NCBI GenBank assembly: GCA_009784935.1
Contig: WQXI01000004.1
Coordinates: forward strand, 1 to 64,000
From: Treponema sp.
Lineage (GTDB): Bacteria; Spirochaetota; Spirochaetia; Treponematales; Breznakiellaceae
Direction of reading: 5' to 3'
DNA length: 64,000 nt
Positions 1 to 8,010 of this stretch are shown piece by piece. The position numbers and the translations under genes are program-made. The first letter of the stretch is position 1; each line of letters begins with the position of its first letter. The notes beneath the pieces were generated by a model, which saw only the letters and a program-made list of their open reading frames with translations, was not told where the DNA came from and ran no database searches.

Positions 1-12
1 CAAAAGGTCTTT

Positions 13-642
13 TTATTTCACCGTTTGGAATAATTTTTTAACTTTCCATTTTGTTAGGCGTTCCCTGCGGAAAATCCTAACCGTCTGACGATGTACTCCA
101 AATCGCTGCCCTATTTCAACATTGTTTTTACCTTCCCTTATCATCTTTCTTATTTCTTTTTCATGACCAGTAAGTTTTACATTTATAGGTTTTCCAAACT
201 TGCGGCCGAGTTTTATCCCTTCGGATTTACACCTCGCAAGAGCTTCTTTTGTTCTTTGTGATATTAAGTTACGCTCTATTTCTGCGGATAATCCAAAAGC
301 AAACGCCAGTACTTTTGATTGTATATCATCTCCGAGTCGGTAACCATCCTTAATAGTCCATATCTTCACACCTTTCTCTAAGCAACCGGAAAGTATCGAC
401 ATAATCATAAAAAAAGAACGTCCAAGTCTGGAGAGTTCTGAGCAAATAATTAAATCATCTTTTTGGACCGTTTGTAACAGTTTTCCTAGAAGCCTTTTTT
501 CAGGCGCTTTTGTACCGCTAATTTTTTCTTCTATCCAATTTCCTATTTTTAATTTTTGAGTCTTACAAAATTTATTTATCTCAAACCGCTGATTCTCGAC
601 CGTCTGCTTATCTGTACTGACTCGTATGTAACCGTAAATCAT
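13..642 (-). CDS. Serine recombinase (resolvase/invertase family)
   Basis: The 209-residue protein opens with GYIRVSTDKQ, the resolvase/invertase N-terminus in which the serine attacks DNA. The region ELSRLGRSFFMIMSIL and the helix with AEIERNLISQRTKEAL are the expected catalytic-domain and dimer-helix segments. A helix-turn-helix of Hin/resolvase type follows at about residues 165-195 (GQRFGVHRQTVRIF). Length fits a small resolvase or invertase, not a large transposon integrase. An AAGGAG ribosome site precedes the ATG. No transposase or obvious invertible segment is seen beside it, and the partner may lie left of the window. The region just upstream (643-994) has short direct repeats that could be its sites. 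Confidence 0.93.
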   Translation of the reverse strand: MIYGYIRVSTDKQTVENQRFEINKFCKTQKLKIGNWIEEKISGTKAPEKRLLGKLLQTVQKDDLIICSELSRLGRSFFMIMSILSGCLEKGVKIWTIKDGYRLGDDIQSKVLAFAFGLSAEIERNLISQRTKEALARCKSEGIKLGRKFGKPINVKLTGHEKEIRKMIREGKNNVEIGQRFGVHRQTVRIFRRERLTKWKVKKLFQTVK

Positions 643-733
643 ATATTTTCTCCTTAAAACAGGTTTACATATATAATTTCAGTTACTTTTTAAAGAGGAA
701 CTTTTTTTTAATCATTTCTTCATAAAACATGCT

Positions 734-806
734 AAAACAGTGAAAAACAGTATATAACAAGGTTAAAAATCGATTTTTGCCAAACTAGATGATTATTTTT
801 GCCAAA
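734..806. repeat. Short direct repeats upstream of recombinase
   Basis: AAAACAGT occurs at 734-741 and 744-751, and ATTTTTGCCAAA at 773-784 and 795-806 (22 bp apart). They lie in the 352 bp gap between the recombinase and the next gene. Paired short repeats next to a serine recombinase can be binding sub-sites, but no inverted crossover core is evident. The rest of the gap (835-892) is a copy of the dispersed CACAGAG repeat. Confidence 0.3.
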
Positions 807-834
807 ATTAGGGCGCCGTTACACAAATAAGAAT

Positions 835-892
835 TTACCACAGAGTTTCACGGAGGAAGATCTCACACAGGTCTTTGTGTGATGGATTTGAA
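835..892. repeat. Dispersed CACAGAG-type repeat
   Basis: Starts ACCACAGAG and carries the CACGGAGGAAG and TCACACAGG words seen in the other copies of this window (for example near 2918, 3523, 4888, 22150, 29352 and 45725). Non-coding here. Confidence 0.6.
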
Positions 893-916
893 AATAAATT
901 TTTAAGGTGATTTTGT

Positions 917-988
917 CTCCGCGTTGCGGAGCCGACGAACTATAAGTTCGTCAATTTAATTCGCCGCTAAAAGCGGCGTAAACAGGAG
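917..988 (+). promoter_or_regulatory. Triple-hairpin leader, copy 1
   Basis: Three back-to-back perfect hairpins: 917-922/926-931 (6 bp), 934-941/945-952 (8 bp) and 962-968/972-978 (7 bp), each with a 3-nt loop. They are followed by the ribosome site AGGAG (984-988) and the ATG at 995. The same leader stands before the next gene (1671-1757), so it is a conserved 5' element. It could control translation or mRNA stability of both genes. There is no U-run, so it is not a simple terminator. Confidence 0.6.
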
Positions 989-994
989 ATTTTT

Positions 995-1654
995 ATGGCA
1001 ATGGTAAAATTTTATGAAGGAACTAAAGTTGAAACATCTTTAGATTTGGAAAATGGAGAAAGCGTTATTTTTGTAAAGCCTCCAAAAAACTTATTGGCAC
1101 GGGTTGTTGGGTCAAAATATTGGGATGCAACTGTGATTCTTACTAATAGCAGGATGGCTGTCATTCCATTGCCTCCGAATAAAAAGAATATGCAGATTGA
1201 ATCCTTTTATTACAAAGATATAAAAAGCATAGACGCAATTGAAGCTGATGATGCAAGCCAGGCATCCGCATGGGCTTCATTTTCTATTGAGATGAAAGAC
1301 GGCGGAAAATCTTCGTATCAGGAAGGTGGTCAGTTTGATATTAGAATGGAGATGAATCTATTAAATTTTGCCAAAAGTTTTATAGCAGAAATTAATGTTG
1401 CCAGTTCTAAAGATCCCAATGCCGGAATAGGGCTTGCGATGATGGAAGCATCTGCAAAAACAGATGCAAGCCGCGCACATGCCGAAGCAACAGGCGCTTC
1501 TCATTATACGGCATATTCACCTAATACTGCTAAAATGCAGCAAGCAGCCAGAGATAGAGCAGCAAATATGGATTTTTCCAAAGCTGGTCATACCGCAGTA
1601 CGTGATTATATTGTTGATATTGTCAGCCAATGTGCACAACTTGCAAATAGTTAA
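995..1654 (+). CDS. Uncharacterised protein, possible PH-like domain
   Basis: 219 residues with no signal peptide. Residues ~1-130 alternate beta-type stretches (SVIFVKPPKNLL, ATVILTNSRMAVIPL, FYYKDIKSIDAI) in a pattern like bacterial PH/GRAM-type folds, where a TNSR-like turn and a 'KDI.SI' strand are common; this is pattern likeness only. The C-terminal ~80 residues are Ala-rich and polar (SRAHAEATGASHY). A good ribosome site (AGGAG) fixes the start. The gene shares its triple-hairpin leader with the membrane-protein gene downstream, so the two are probably regulated together and may work together. Function not known. Confidence 0.8.
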   Translation: MAMVKFYEGTKVETSLDLENGESVIFVKPPKNLLARVVGSKYWDATVILTNSRMAVIPLPPNKKNMQIESFYYKDIKSIDAIEADDASQASAWASFSIEMKDGGKSSYQEGGQFDIRMEMNLLNFAKSFIAEINVASSKDPNAGIGLAMMEASAKTDASRAHAEATGASHYTAYSPNTAKMQQAARDRAANMDFSKAGHTAVRDYIVDIVSQCAQLANS

Positions 1655-1662
1655 CATAAGGA

Positions 1663-1752
1663 GATTTTGTCTCCGCGTTGCGCGCGTTGCGGAGCCGTCG
1701 AACTATAAGTTCGTCAATTTAATTCGCCGCTAAAAGCGGCGTAAAGAGGAGA
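1663..1752 (+). promoter_or_regulatory. Triple-hairpin leader, copy 2
   Basis: Nearly identical to the leader at 917-988, including the second and third hairpins and the GGAGATTTTTATG start region. The first hairpin is enlarged by a short internal duplication of GCGTTGCG (1674-1692). It begins 9 bases after the stop codon of the preceding gene, so it can act on a shared transcript. Confidence 0.6.
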
Positions 1753-1757
1753 TTTTT

Positions 1758-2795
1758 ATGAGTGATGATCAAGATAGAATGTATCAAGAACGATTAGATC
1801 AAGAAAGACGGGAAGCAGAGCAAAAAGTACTTGACAAACAAGTGGATGTAGCGGCAAAAGCTACGGGAAATTTGTTTATGGTAGCAGTGGCGCTTTTTTT
1901 GATTATTCCCTCATTAGCTGCAGTAATTTTTGATGTCATATTTGCACAGTTATTTAAATTAAAAACTGCCGGTAGAGTTATCCAGTCGGCAATAATGGGA
2001 TTAGCTATCGGTCTTGTTTTGATAGTCATATTAAGTGTGGTATTTCAAAATACTCTCGAACCCATTTTAGATAATAATAATTTTCTTAAGATGTTATTTT
2101 TTGCTGCCTGCTGCGGTTTACCAGCTCTGTGGTACTACTATTCTCATTACTTCAGCTTGCGAGTGCTAATGCACAATGAAAACTATGCTGCTGCTACTAA
2201 GAAGAAAAGAACACGCGGGGAGATAAATAAAACATCAATGTTTGTATACCCTTTTGCCATAATTTTTTATGGTACAGTTGTATTGTTTATTATACATACG
2301 GTTCAAAGAAATTCTGGCGGCGGAATTCCAAGTATTTTATACCTGATACCTTTTGCAGGAGCTGCAATCTTGTATATAATAAAAACATTATCCGCGAGAG
2401 AAAAAGCCAAACAACTTAAAGCAGAAGAAAAAAGTCCAATTATTGGTGCGCCAATAGCTGTAATACTTGCTTGTATAATTCCTTTTACGATGGTATCTGA
2501 ATCTAACAGCTCTTCGTCAGCATCTAATCAGAGAGAATCTCTTATTGAAGCTACAAAAAATGCCGCAACGCAAAATGTAACGGCTAAAGTAACTAGTAAT
2601 AAGGCATATGTTAAGTCAAACCCTTCTAATAATGATGGTGATTTTGTTAGAATGTTTCCAAATAAAGCAAGAGGCATTGTAGTGAATATAACTGGTGAAG
2701 CAGTAGCTAGAAATGATATTATTTGGATTCCTATCGAATACAGGGGACAAAAAGGCTATATAGAGGAACGTTTTGTTAGAATACAAAAAAGATAG
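1758..2795 (+). CDS. Membrane protein with C-terminal SH3-like domain
   Basis: 345 residues. A charged N-terminal coil (SDDQDRMYQERLDQERREAEQK) is followed by about five to six hydrophobic segments between residues ~40 and 255 (for example FMVAVALFLIIPSLAAVIF and IGLVLIVILSVVF). After a Ser/Asn-rich linker, residues ~270-345 (TAKVTSNKAYVKSNPSNN through KGYIEERFVRIQ) look like a bacterial SH3 (SH3_3/YgiM-type) domain, usually cell-wall or ligand binding. The start has an AGGAG ribosome site inside the duplicated leader. An intrinsic terminator at 2864-2914 closes the two-gene unit. Exact role unknown. Confidence 0.8.
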   Translation: MSDDQDRMYQERLDQERREAEQKVLDKQVDVAAKATGNLFMVAVALFLIIPSLAAVIFDVIFAQLFKLKTAGRVIQSAIMGLAIGLVLIVILSVVFQNTLEPILDNNNFLKMLFFAACCGLPALWYYYSHYFSLRVLMHNENYAAATKKKRTRGEINKTSMFVYPFAIIFYGTVVLFIIHTVQRNSGGGIPSILYLIPFAGAAILYIIKTLSAREKAKQLKAEEKSPIIGAPIAVILACIIPFTMVSESNSSSSASNQRESLIEATKNAATQNVTAKVTSNKAYVKSNPSNNDGDFVRMFPNKARGIVVNITGEAVARNDIIWIPIEYRGQKGYIEERFVRIQKR

Positions 2796-2863
2796 ATTTT
2801 GCCTAAAGAAGCAGAGCCTTACGAATCGCAATCTTTTAGTTTGACGATTCGAAGGTTGTAAAG

Positions 2864-2914
2864 AAGCCTGACATTAATTCCCGAACCGACGGTTCGAAGT
2901 GTCAGGCTTTTTTT
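2864..2914 (+). terminator. Intrinsic terminator
   Basis: The 10-bp stem AAGCCTGACA (2864-2873) pairs with 2900-2909, with a small inner hairpin CGAACC/GGTTCG in its loop, and is followed by a run of T. Just upstream another hairpin (2822-2828/2845-2851) sits in a stretch that loosely repeats the layout of the triple-hairpin leaders. Confidence 0.8.
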
Positions 2915-2917
2915 CTT

Positions 2918-2948
2918 CTCCGTGTAACTCTGTGTCCTCTGTGTGAGG
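2918..2948. repeat. Dispersed CACAGAG-type repeat (inverted orientation)
   Basis: Reads CTCCGTGTAACTCTGTG and CTCTGTGTGAG, the reverse complement of the repeat family. It lies directly after the terminator. Confidence 0.6.
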
Positions 2949-2984
2949 GATTTGTAGATAAATTAAAGAATAAGGTCAAAAATA

Positions 2985-3179
2985 TCAAGCGTGTACTAAT
3001 TCTCTTTCATTTTGAACAATGTCGTGCATTTCATCCTGCATATTTTTAACAAGGAGAGCAAGTGCGGCAAGACGAACTTCCATAGACTCTTTTTTTGTTG
3101 CTTTACGGTAATTCCCTTGCGCTACAGCAGTAGACACTTCCTTTGTGATTTTATCAACATCAATTTCATTATAATTCAT
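2985..3179 (-). CDS. Putative antitoxin of a toxin-antitoxin-like pair
   Basis: 64-residue acidic, helical protein without a recognised domain (start MNYNEIDVDKITKEV). Its ATG lies 1 base after the stop of the upstream 83-residue gene, and its ribosome site (AAGGAGTATGAT) lies within that gene's last codons, so translation is coupled. Small size, coupling and a basic-fold partner suggest a type II toxin-antitoxin pair with the toxin gene first. The assignment rests on context; family membership is not proven. Confidence 0.55.
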   Translation of the reverse strand: MNYNEIDVDKITKEVSTAVAQGNYRKATKKESMEVRLAALALLVKNMQDEMHDIVQNERELVHA

Positions 3180-3180
3180 A

Positions 3181-3432
3181 TCATACTCCTTCTAAAAGAA
3201 AGTAATACTGCTTGGTTAATTTCATTGCATGAATGATCACAAGACGGTCTTGTTCTTCATCTTCAATCGCAATGATTTCCAAAGCTCTTCCTAAATTATC
3301 AAATCCAACAAACAAACGTTTTATCGGCGGATAATTTAACATAATGTCATTATTGAAATGCGATAAACAATAGATGATATTTTCTTCAGTTATTCCATGT
3401 TTGTGAGCACTGTCCAAAATGACAATATCCAT
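3181..3432 (-). CDS. Putative toxin (BrnT/DUF4258-like small protein)
   Basis: 83 residues from the ATG at 3432, chosen because GAGGG lies 5 bases upstream; a longer frame to 3486 has no such site and adds a Phe-rich tail. The pattern SAHKHGITEENIIYCL, then FVGFDNLGRALEI, then LVIIHAMKLTKQYY matches a widespread small-protein layout (a helix with KHG, a central G.D..GR.LE strand, then IHAM.L..KY) seen in putative RelE/BrnT-fold toxins. The coupled downstream 64-residue gene would be its antitoxin. Activity is inferred. Confidence 0.6.
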   Translation of the reverse strand: MDIVILDSAHKHGITEENIIYCLSHFNNDIMLNYPPIKRLFVGFDNLGRALEIIAIEDEEQDRLVIIHAMKLTKQYYFLLEGV

Positions 3433-3522
3433 AATTCCCTCTATATTAGTACTATAATACCTGAAAAAGAAAAAAACAAGGCTCAAAAACCACTTAAAAA
3501 AGCTCGAAGAGATTATTTTATT

Positions 3523-3572
3523 TCCTTCTCCGTGATCTCTGTGCCTCCGTGTCTCTGTGTGAGATCTTCTCC
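3523..3572. repeat. Dispersed CACAGAG-type repeat
   Basis: Carries CTCCGTGATCTCTGTGCC and CTCTGTGTGAG in the same order as the copies at 4888 and inside the dus gene at 20013. Nothing else is recognised in the gap 3433-3779. Confidence 0.6.
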
Positions 3573-3779
3573 GTATTAATCTGCGAAAATCCGTGGATAA
3601 AGTCTTCCCCGCATGATCTTTGTCACAGTTAATAAAAATTTCTCAATTAATTACTAATTTTTTAATGCGCCGTGCACGCTCGCGCCATATACATGTAAAA
3701 CTTTCTTTTGAAGGTTTTATCTTTTTTAAAAAGTACTTTATTAAGTACTTTTTTGGGGAAATCCCCCAAGGAGAATCAT

Positions 3780-4790
3780 ATGGCTGATTTAAAACACCCA
3801 TTCATCAAAGAAGACGAGGAACTTCTGCCGCCATCAGACGACAGAATCTTCAAGGCGCTTCTAACACACCCGAACGCCAAACAAGTCCTCATCGACATCA
3901 TCTCGACAGTAATCGAACAAAAAGTCCTCAATGTGGAAGTGCGAAACAATGAGCTTCCTGTTATGGACACCGAGGAAAAAGCAGAAAGATTCGATGTTAA
4001 CTGTACTGTCGAAAATGCTGATCGCTCAACGAGCACGGAAAGCGAAGCTTCTAGAGACCAGGTCAATGTCGAAATGCACTGCGAAGAAAGAATAGAAACA
4101 GGGGCACTAAGGCTTAATTTTATTAATAAATACACTTATTACCTTACTGACCTTCATTCTTCTCAAAAGTCAAAAAGCGTAAAGTACAGAAACCTTGTAA
4201 GGACTTATCAAGTAACGTTTTCGTTACACACAGTATTTCCTGATCATTCTGACTTTATACACAGGTTTTCGCTGAGAACAACAGACGGAGAACAGCTTAC
4301 AGACCAGATAAATATGGTCATTGTTGAGCTAAGTAAACTAAATGAGATTTTATCCAAGCCTGTGGAACAACTGACATCTTTTGAGAAGTGGTCATTATTC
4401 TTTAAATACGCAGATGACCCCGTGTACAGGAGCAACATTAATGCTATAATTAAGGAGAAGGGAGAAATAGGTATGGCAGCAGAATTACTGCAGACAATAA
4501 GCCAAGACGAGCACGAGAAAGCTCGGATACGAAGCCGCAGAATGTACGAGATGGATAAATACTCAGACTATCATACCGCGATAGAGATAGGCGAAATACG
4601 TGAGCGGGAAAAGTGGCAGGTGGTAGTTGCTGAGAAGGATGCGGAAATCGCAAACGGTAAGAATGCTGTATCTGACAATAAAAAGGCTATCGCTCGTAAT
4701 ATGCTTGCCGAAGGTTCAACACATGAGTTCATACATAAAACCACAGGGCTTGATCTAGAAACCATAAAGGAGCTTTCCTCTGCTTCTTAA
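3780..4790 (+). CDS. Rpn family PD-(D/E)XK nuclease / putative transposase
   Basis: 336 residues from the ATG at 3780, which has AAGGAG upstream; an in-frame extension to 3708 lacks one. The opening LPPSDDRIFKALLTHPNA is the hallmark of the PDDEXK_2/Rpn (recombination-promoting nuclease, 'transposase_31'-like) family. The catalytic region RFDVNCTVEN...QVNVEMH has the D and E of the nuclease core, but with a polar insertion (DRSTSTESEASRDQ) between them and His rather than Gln/Lys after the E-x motif. The C-terminus is a charged coil and ends in a helix pair (MLAEGSTHEFIHKTTGL) typical of the family. Such genes are multicopy in treponemes. A terminator follows. Confidence 0.85.
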   Translation: MADLKHPFIKEDEELLPPSDDRIFKALLTHPNAKQVLIDIISTVIEQKVLNVEVRNNELPVMDTEEKAERFDVNCTVENADRSTSTESEASRDQVNVEMHCEERIETGALRLNFINKYTYYLTDLHSSQKSKSVKYRNLVRTYQVTFSLHTVFPDHSDFIHRFSLRTTDGEQLTDQINMVIVELSKLNEILSKPVEQLTSFEKWSLFFKYADDPVYRSNINAIIKEKGEIGMAAELLQTISQDEHEKARIRSRRMYEMDKYSDYHTAIEIGEIREREKWQVVVAEKDAEIANGKNAVSDNKKAIARNMLAEGSTHEFIHKTTGLDLETIKELSSAS

Positions 4791-4813
4791 CCATGTGTAA
4801 TTAATTAAAATTT

Positions 4814-4842
4814 AAGAGCCTGCAAACGCAGGCTCTTTTTTT
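4814..4842 (+). terminator. Intrinsic terminator of the Rpn gene
   Basis: Stem AAGAGCCTGC (4814-4823) pairs with GCAGGCTCTT across a 4-nt loop and runs into T residues. Confidence 0.85.
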
Positions 4843-4887
4843 ATTTCTCGCAGAACTCGATTGAGGATTCCATGGACATTTTTTTTA

Positions 4888-4934
4888 TTCTCCGTGATCT
4901 CTTTGTGCCGCTGTGCCTCTGTGTGAACCTCTTC
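4888..4934. repeat. Dispersed CACAGAG-type repeat
   Basis: Carries TCTCCGTGATCTC and GCCTCTGTGTGAACC, and is nearly collinear with the copies at 3523 and 20013. It ends just before the stop codon of the M50 protease gene on the minus strand. Confidence 0.6.
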
Positions 4935-4937
4935 AAC

Positions 4938-5591
4938 TTATGGAATAATTTCCATTCCGCCGAAATTCATAATAAATCTAATCATGGCAATAATCATGTC
5001 CCCAATCGGAATGATGTTAATATCTGCAAATCTTTGAATAAGTATAATTAAAAATAAAACCGGCATGCCAAAAGTTCTGATTCTTTCTTCTATCTGCGGA
5101 GAAAGATCCAAACCAGAAAAGGCAATATGGCTTCCATCCAGAGGCGGAATCGGAAGCAGGTTAAAAATAAACAGCCCAAAGTTAATAGAAGCTGCATAAA
5201 ATAAAACATAATAAAGATGCCCAAAAGAATTGCTCATATTCATATCATTTTCTATATGATAAACAATCAGCGCTCTTAAAGATAATGTCAGCAGCACACC
5301 CAAAATAAGATTAGAAAGAGGGCCTGCGGCGGCAATAATCGCTTTATCCCTGCGATAATTACTCAAGTTTTCTGGATTAAACTGAACAGGTTTAGCCCAG
5401 CCGAATCCTGCAAAAATAATAAATACAAAACCAATAAGATCGATATGCACTATCGGATTTAATGTAAGCCTGCCCTGATCGCGGGCAGTACTGTCTCCCA
5501 GTTTAAAGGCGCTGTAAGCATGGCAAAACTCATGCACTGTAAGACCCAAAAGTATACCGGGAAGAAGATAAATAGTTTCCTGAAAATCCAT
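4938..5591 (-). CDS. Site-2 protease family (M50) zinc metalloprotease
   Basis: 217-residue polytopic membrane protein. HEFCHAY (residues ~20-26) gives the HExxH zinc motif inside a membrane helix, and NLLPIPPLDGSH near residue 150 supplies the third zinc ligand region (N-x-x-P-x-x-P-L-D-G) of the site-2 protease family. The length matches the compact YwhC/Rip3-like group without PDZ or CBS domains. It would cut membrane-bound substrates; the substrate is not evident. It lies 7 bases after the lipoprotein gene on the same strand, so they are probably co-transcribed. Confidence 0.92.
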   Translation of the reverse strand: MDFQETIYLLPGILLGLTVHEFCHAYSAFKLGDSTARDQGRLTLNPIVHIDLIGFVFIIFAGFGWAKPVQFNPENLSNYRRDKAIIAAAGPLSNLILGVLLTLSLRALIVYHIENDMNMSNSFGHLYYVLFYAASINFGLFIFNLLPIPPLDGSHIAFSGLDLSPQIEERIRTFGMPVLFLIILIQRFADINIIPIGDMIIAMIRFIMNFGGMEIIP

Positions 5592-5598
5592 ATAACCT

Positions 5599-6489
5599 TT
5601 ACCGGGATAAAATCATCTTTATAAAATATCTGGCAAGGAAGATTATCACCAGCAGAACTATAACCGGAGTTATAAGATAGACAAATATAAAAAGTATAAA
5701 ATAATTAGTTATATCTTCTGATAAATCGTTCCCCAGATTCCTTGCGTTCACGATAAAATTAGCGACAGAGTTCCCCTGTCTTCTTGCCGCAGAGACATTT
5801 CTTTCCATTGTGTCGGCTGTTCTTCCCTTTGCTTCTATCGAAGCTGTAACAGTGGTTACATTGTAGATTAACAGTTTTTTCTCAAGAAGCGTTGATAAAT
5901 GAAGCGCCGCCGGTATCGCAAATGCGGCTATAATGCCAATCAATACATACGAAAGAACCATTTTATTAACTCTTTTTCTGTCCTTGTATGTCCAAATTAA
6001 AACAATCGCGATAATAGCACATATTGGTATAACAATAAGAAAAACCATATAACTCGAAATCATTAAAAGGACTTTCCAGAATAAAAGCAGACCAAATGAG
6101 AACGAAAGCATATTGGACAATTTGCCCATTATATTATTAATAGGAGAAAGCGTTTCGCCTCCTGCCGCCTGAGCGGACTGTAAGATATTGACAGTTCCGT
6201 TAGCTACCTTTAAAACCGACCAAACGGTCATTACATTTTTAGACTTTTCGCCCAGCGCCTTCTGCAGCCCCCTATCCGCTGTTATATCAGGAATAAGCAG
6301 GTTCGAAATAAACCCTCTCTGAACAACTGCAGCTGCGCTTTGCGCAGGACTTGGGGCAGGACGAGCAGCGGCAGGCTGCTGTGCCTGAGTTTGCGCCTTA
6401 CCTGTGGACCCGCACGATATAAGCCCAAAAGAAAACGAGAGGAGAGCCATTAAAACTAACGCTACGGTTATAATTATCTGTTTTGACAT
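5599..6489 (-). CDS. Membrane-anchored lipoprotein of unknown function
   Basis: 296 residues. The N-terminus is a lipoprotein signal (hydrophobic core, then LISC at ~23-26). It is followed by a Gln/Ala/Pro-rich linker, a long hydrophobic block at ~120-165 (LLFWKVLLMISSYMVFLIVI), a further segment at ~180-205 and a C-terminal one at ~262-290. It is thus polytopic as well as lipid-modified. No family recognised. The start codon overlaps a TTGACA hexamer on the other strand, which may serve coaE, so the two genes share a compact divergent control region. Confidence 0.75.
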   Translation of the reverse strand: MSKQIIITVALVLMALLSFSFGLISCGSTGKAQTQAQQPAAARPAPSPAQSAAAVVQRGFISNLLIPDITADRGLQKALGEKSKNVMTVWSVLKVANGTVNILQSAQAAGGETLSPINNIMGKLSNMLSFSFGLLLFWKVLLMISSYMVFLIVIPICAIIAIVLIWTYKDRKRVNKMVLSYVLIGIIAAFAIPAALHLSTLLEKKLLIYNVTTVTASIEAKGRTADTMERNVSAARRQGNSVANFIVNARNLGNDLSEDITNYFILFIFVYLITPVIVLLVIIFLARYFIKMILSR

Positions 6490-6554
6490 ATTCTACTTTA
6501 ATTATAGTATATAAGGTAAAATTTCGCCACATTTTATGCCGATGTTTTAGAAAT

Positions 6555-7157
6555 ATGATAATAGGATTAACCGGAACCTATTGTTCGGGAAAGAACTATA
6601 CCGCTTCTCTATTGGAATCCCGCGGTCTGCCTGTTTTGGATGTAGACAAGCTGGGTTATAAGGCGCTGGAGCTCGAAAAAGAGGCAATCAATGCCAGATT
6701 CGGCAATGACCTAAAAAAACTGGACAAAACATGGCAGCAGCAAAACCCGATAAACAGACGTCTTCTTGGGCAGGTTGTATTTGGTAACCCCGAAAAATTA
6801 GCTGCGCTGGAAAGTATAGTTCATCCTGCCGCTAACCGTCTGACAGATGAATGGGTTGCCGCTCAAAGCGGACATTGTGTAATAAATGCGGCTCTTCTGC
6901 ATAAATCTTCGGTATTTGAAAGGCTGGATCTAATAATTCTTGTATATGCCCCGTTTTTAACGCGATTTTTTAGAGCAAAAAGGCGGGATAAACTTCCTTT
7001 TAAAGAAATAAAACGCCGTTTTGCCAGCCAGAAGGATTTCTATACTCATTATTTGTCAAAAAAAGCCGAAATTTATAGAATAGGGAACCATGGGCTGAGA
7101 ACAAATAGGTCCATAGAAAGCCAAATTGATAAATTATTGATAGAGAGGATTAAATAA
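6555..7157 (+). CDS. coaE: Dephospho-CoA kinase
   Basis: 200 residues from the ATG at 6555, where the conserved MIIGLTGTYCSGKNY (Walker A, G-x-x-x-x-G-K) begins; the in-frame sequence before it is not family-like. It phosphorylates the 3'-OH of dephospho-CoA, the last step of coenzyme A synthesis. LDVDKLGYKAL and VVFGNPEKLAALESIVHP are typical CoaE segments (Asp-Val-Asp near the acceptor site, then the CoA-domain HP). The usual lid arginines are present as RAKRRDKLPFKEIKRRFASQ. It is followed 1 base later by the SPOR protein gene. Confidence 0.93.
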   Translation: MIIGLTGTYCSGKNYTASLLESRGLPVLDVDKLGYKALELEKEAINARFGNDLKKLDKTWQQQNPINRRLLGQVVFGNPEKLAALESIVHPAANRLTDEWVAAQSGHCVINAALLHKSSVFERLDLIILVYAPFLTRFFRAKRRDKLPFKEIKRRFASQKDFYTHYLSKKAEIYRIGNHGLRTNRSIESQIDKLLIERIK

Positions 7158-7158
7158 T

Positions 7159-7881
7159 ATGGAAAAAGAACAGAAAAAATTACTTTTAGTCGCAGTTTCT
7201 GCCGGTGTTTTTTTGCTATTAACCATTACAGTTGCGATAATTATGCTGACATCCAGAACACAGCCAACAGAACACTTTACTGCTTCTGTAAATCCGCCTG
7301 TTTTTACCGCACCTCCGTCGGAACCTGTTTTTACAGTAAATAACAATAATGCAAATACAATTACAAACAGTACAAATGAAACACGAGAAAAACCGGATAC
7401 AGAAACTGACAACAGAAGCAGCCAAATAGTATTTGAACCTTCAAATGGGGTTGGAATACCCGACGAAAGACCAACAGCGACGATTGCGCCAAAACCTACA
7501 GAAACATCAGAGCCGGCAAGACAGCCTGCTGTTCAGAACACTCCGACAACTACTGCGGCGGCAAGACCTTCGGCTTCGGCTAATCAGAACACTGCAAGAC
7601 CTGCGCCCAGAGCAACAGGCACAACCCGCACAGTTCAGGATTATTGGATACAAACCGGCGCATTTAGTTCTATGGTAAGAGCCGAAGATGCAAAAGAAAA
7701 GCTTGCTTCCAAGGGATTAACTTCGATAATAGAAACCCGTGTCATAGAAGGCAGAACATTGTACCGTGTGCGTCTGGGACCATATACGTCAGAAAACGAA
7801 GCAAAACACTGGCTGGATATAGTAAAAATAATTGACGGCTTTGACGACAGTCAGGTGCGTCAGACATCCAGAGGGATGTAA
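7159..7881 (+). CDS. SPOR-domain membrane protein
   Basis: 240 residues. A short cytosolic start, one membrane helix (LLLVAVSAGVFLLLTITVAI, ~11-30), a long Thr/Pro/Ala-rich periplasmic linker and a C-terminal SPOR fold (~160-240: YWIQTGAFSSMVRAED..., RVRLGPYTSENEAKHWL). SPOR domains bind denuded peptidoglycan glycan strands, usually at the septum. A GAGGA ribosome site overlaps the end of coaE, so the two are coupled. Terminator at 7895-7921. Confidence 0.9.
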   Translation: MEKEQKKLLLVAVSAGVFLLLTITVAIIMLTSRTQPTEHFTASVNPPVFTAPPSEPVFTVNNNNANTITNSTNETREKPDTETDNRSSQIVFEPSNGVGIPDERPTATIAPKPTETSEPARQPAVQNTPTTTAAARPSASANQNTARPAPRATGTTRTVQDYWIQTGAFSSMVRAEDAKEKLASKGLTSIIETRVIEGRTLYRVRLGPYTSENEAKHWLDIVKIIDGFDDSQVRQTSRGM

Positions 7882-7894
7882 AGCAGTTTTAACA

Positions 7895-7921
7895 AAAAAC
7901 CCCCGTCACCGGGGGTTTTTT
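7895..7921 (+). terminator. Intrinsic terminator of coaE-SPOR unit
   Basis: CCCCCG/CGGGGG stem (7900-7905/7910-7915) flanked by A and T runs and ending in seven T. Confidence 0.92.
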
Positions 7922-7964
7922 TGGTACTTGACCCTTCGATTAGATACCATTATTATCAACAGAC

Positions 7965-7994
7965 TGGACAAGAGGCTCGATTTTTCTATATAAT
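7965..7994 (+). promoter_or_regulatory. Promoter for tRNA-Ser(UGA)
   Basis: TGGACA (7965-7970), an 18-bp spacer and TATAAT (7989-7994). The expected start near 8001 is about 10 bases before the tRNA. Confidence 0.65.
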
Positions 7995-8010
7995 TCCATA
8001 TACTATACTG

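Noticed and set aside
13-994. Invertible promoter switch or integron next to the serine recombinase
   Set aside because: No inverted repeat pair flanking a promoter and no cassette structure could be found in the available flank.
1464-1733. 89-codon frame overlapping the PH-like gene and leader copy 2
   Set aside because: Out of frame with a supported gene and no ribosome site.
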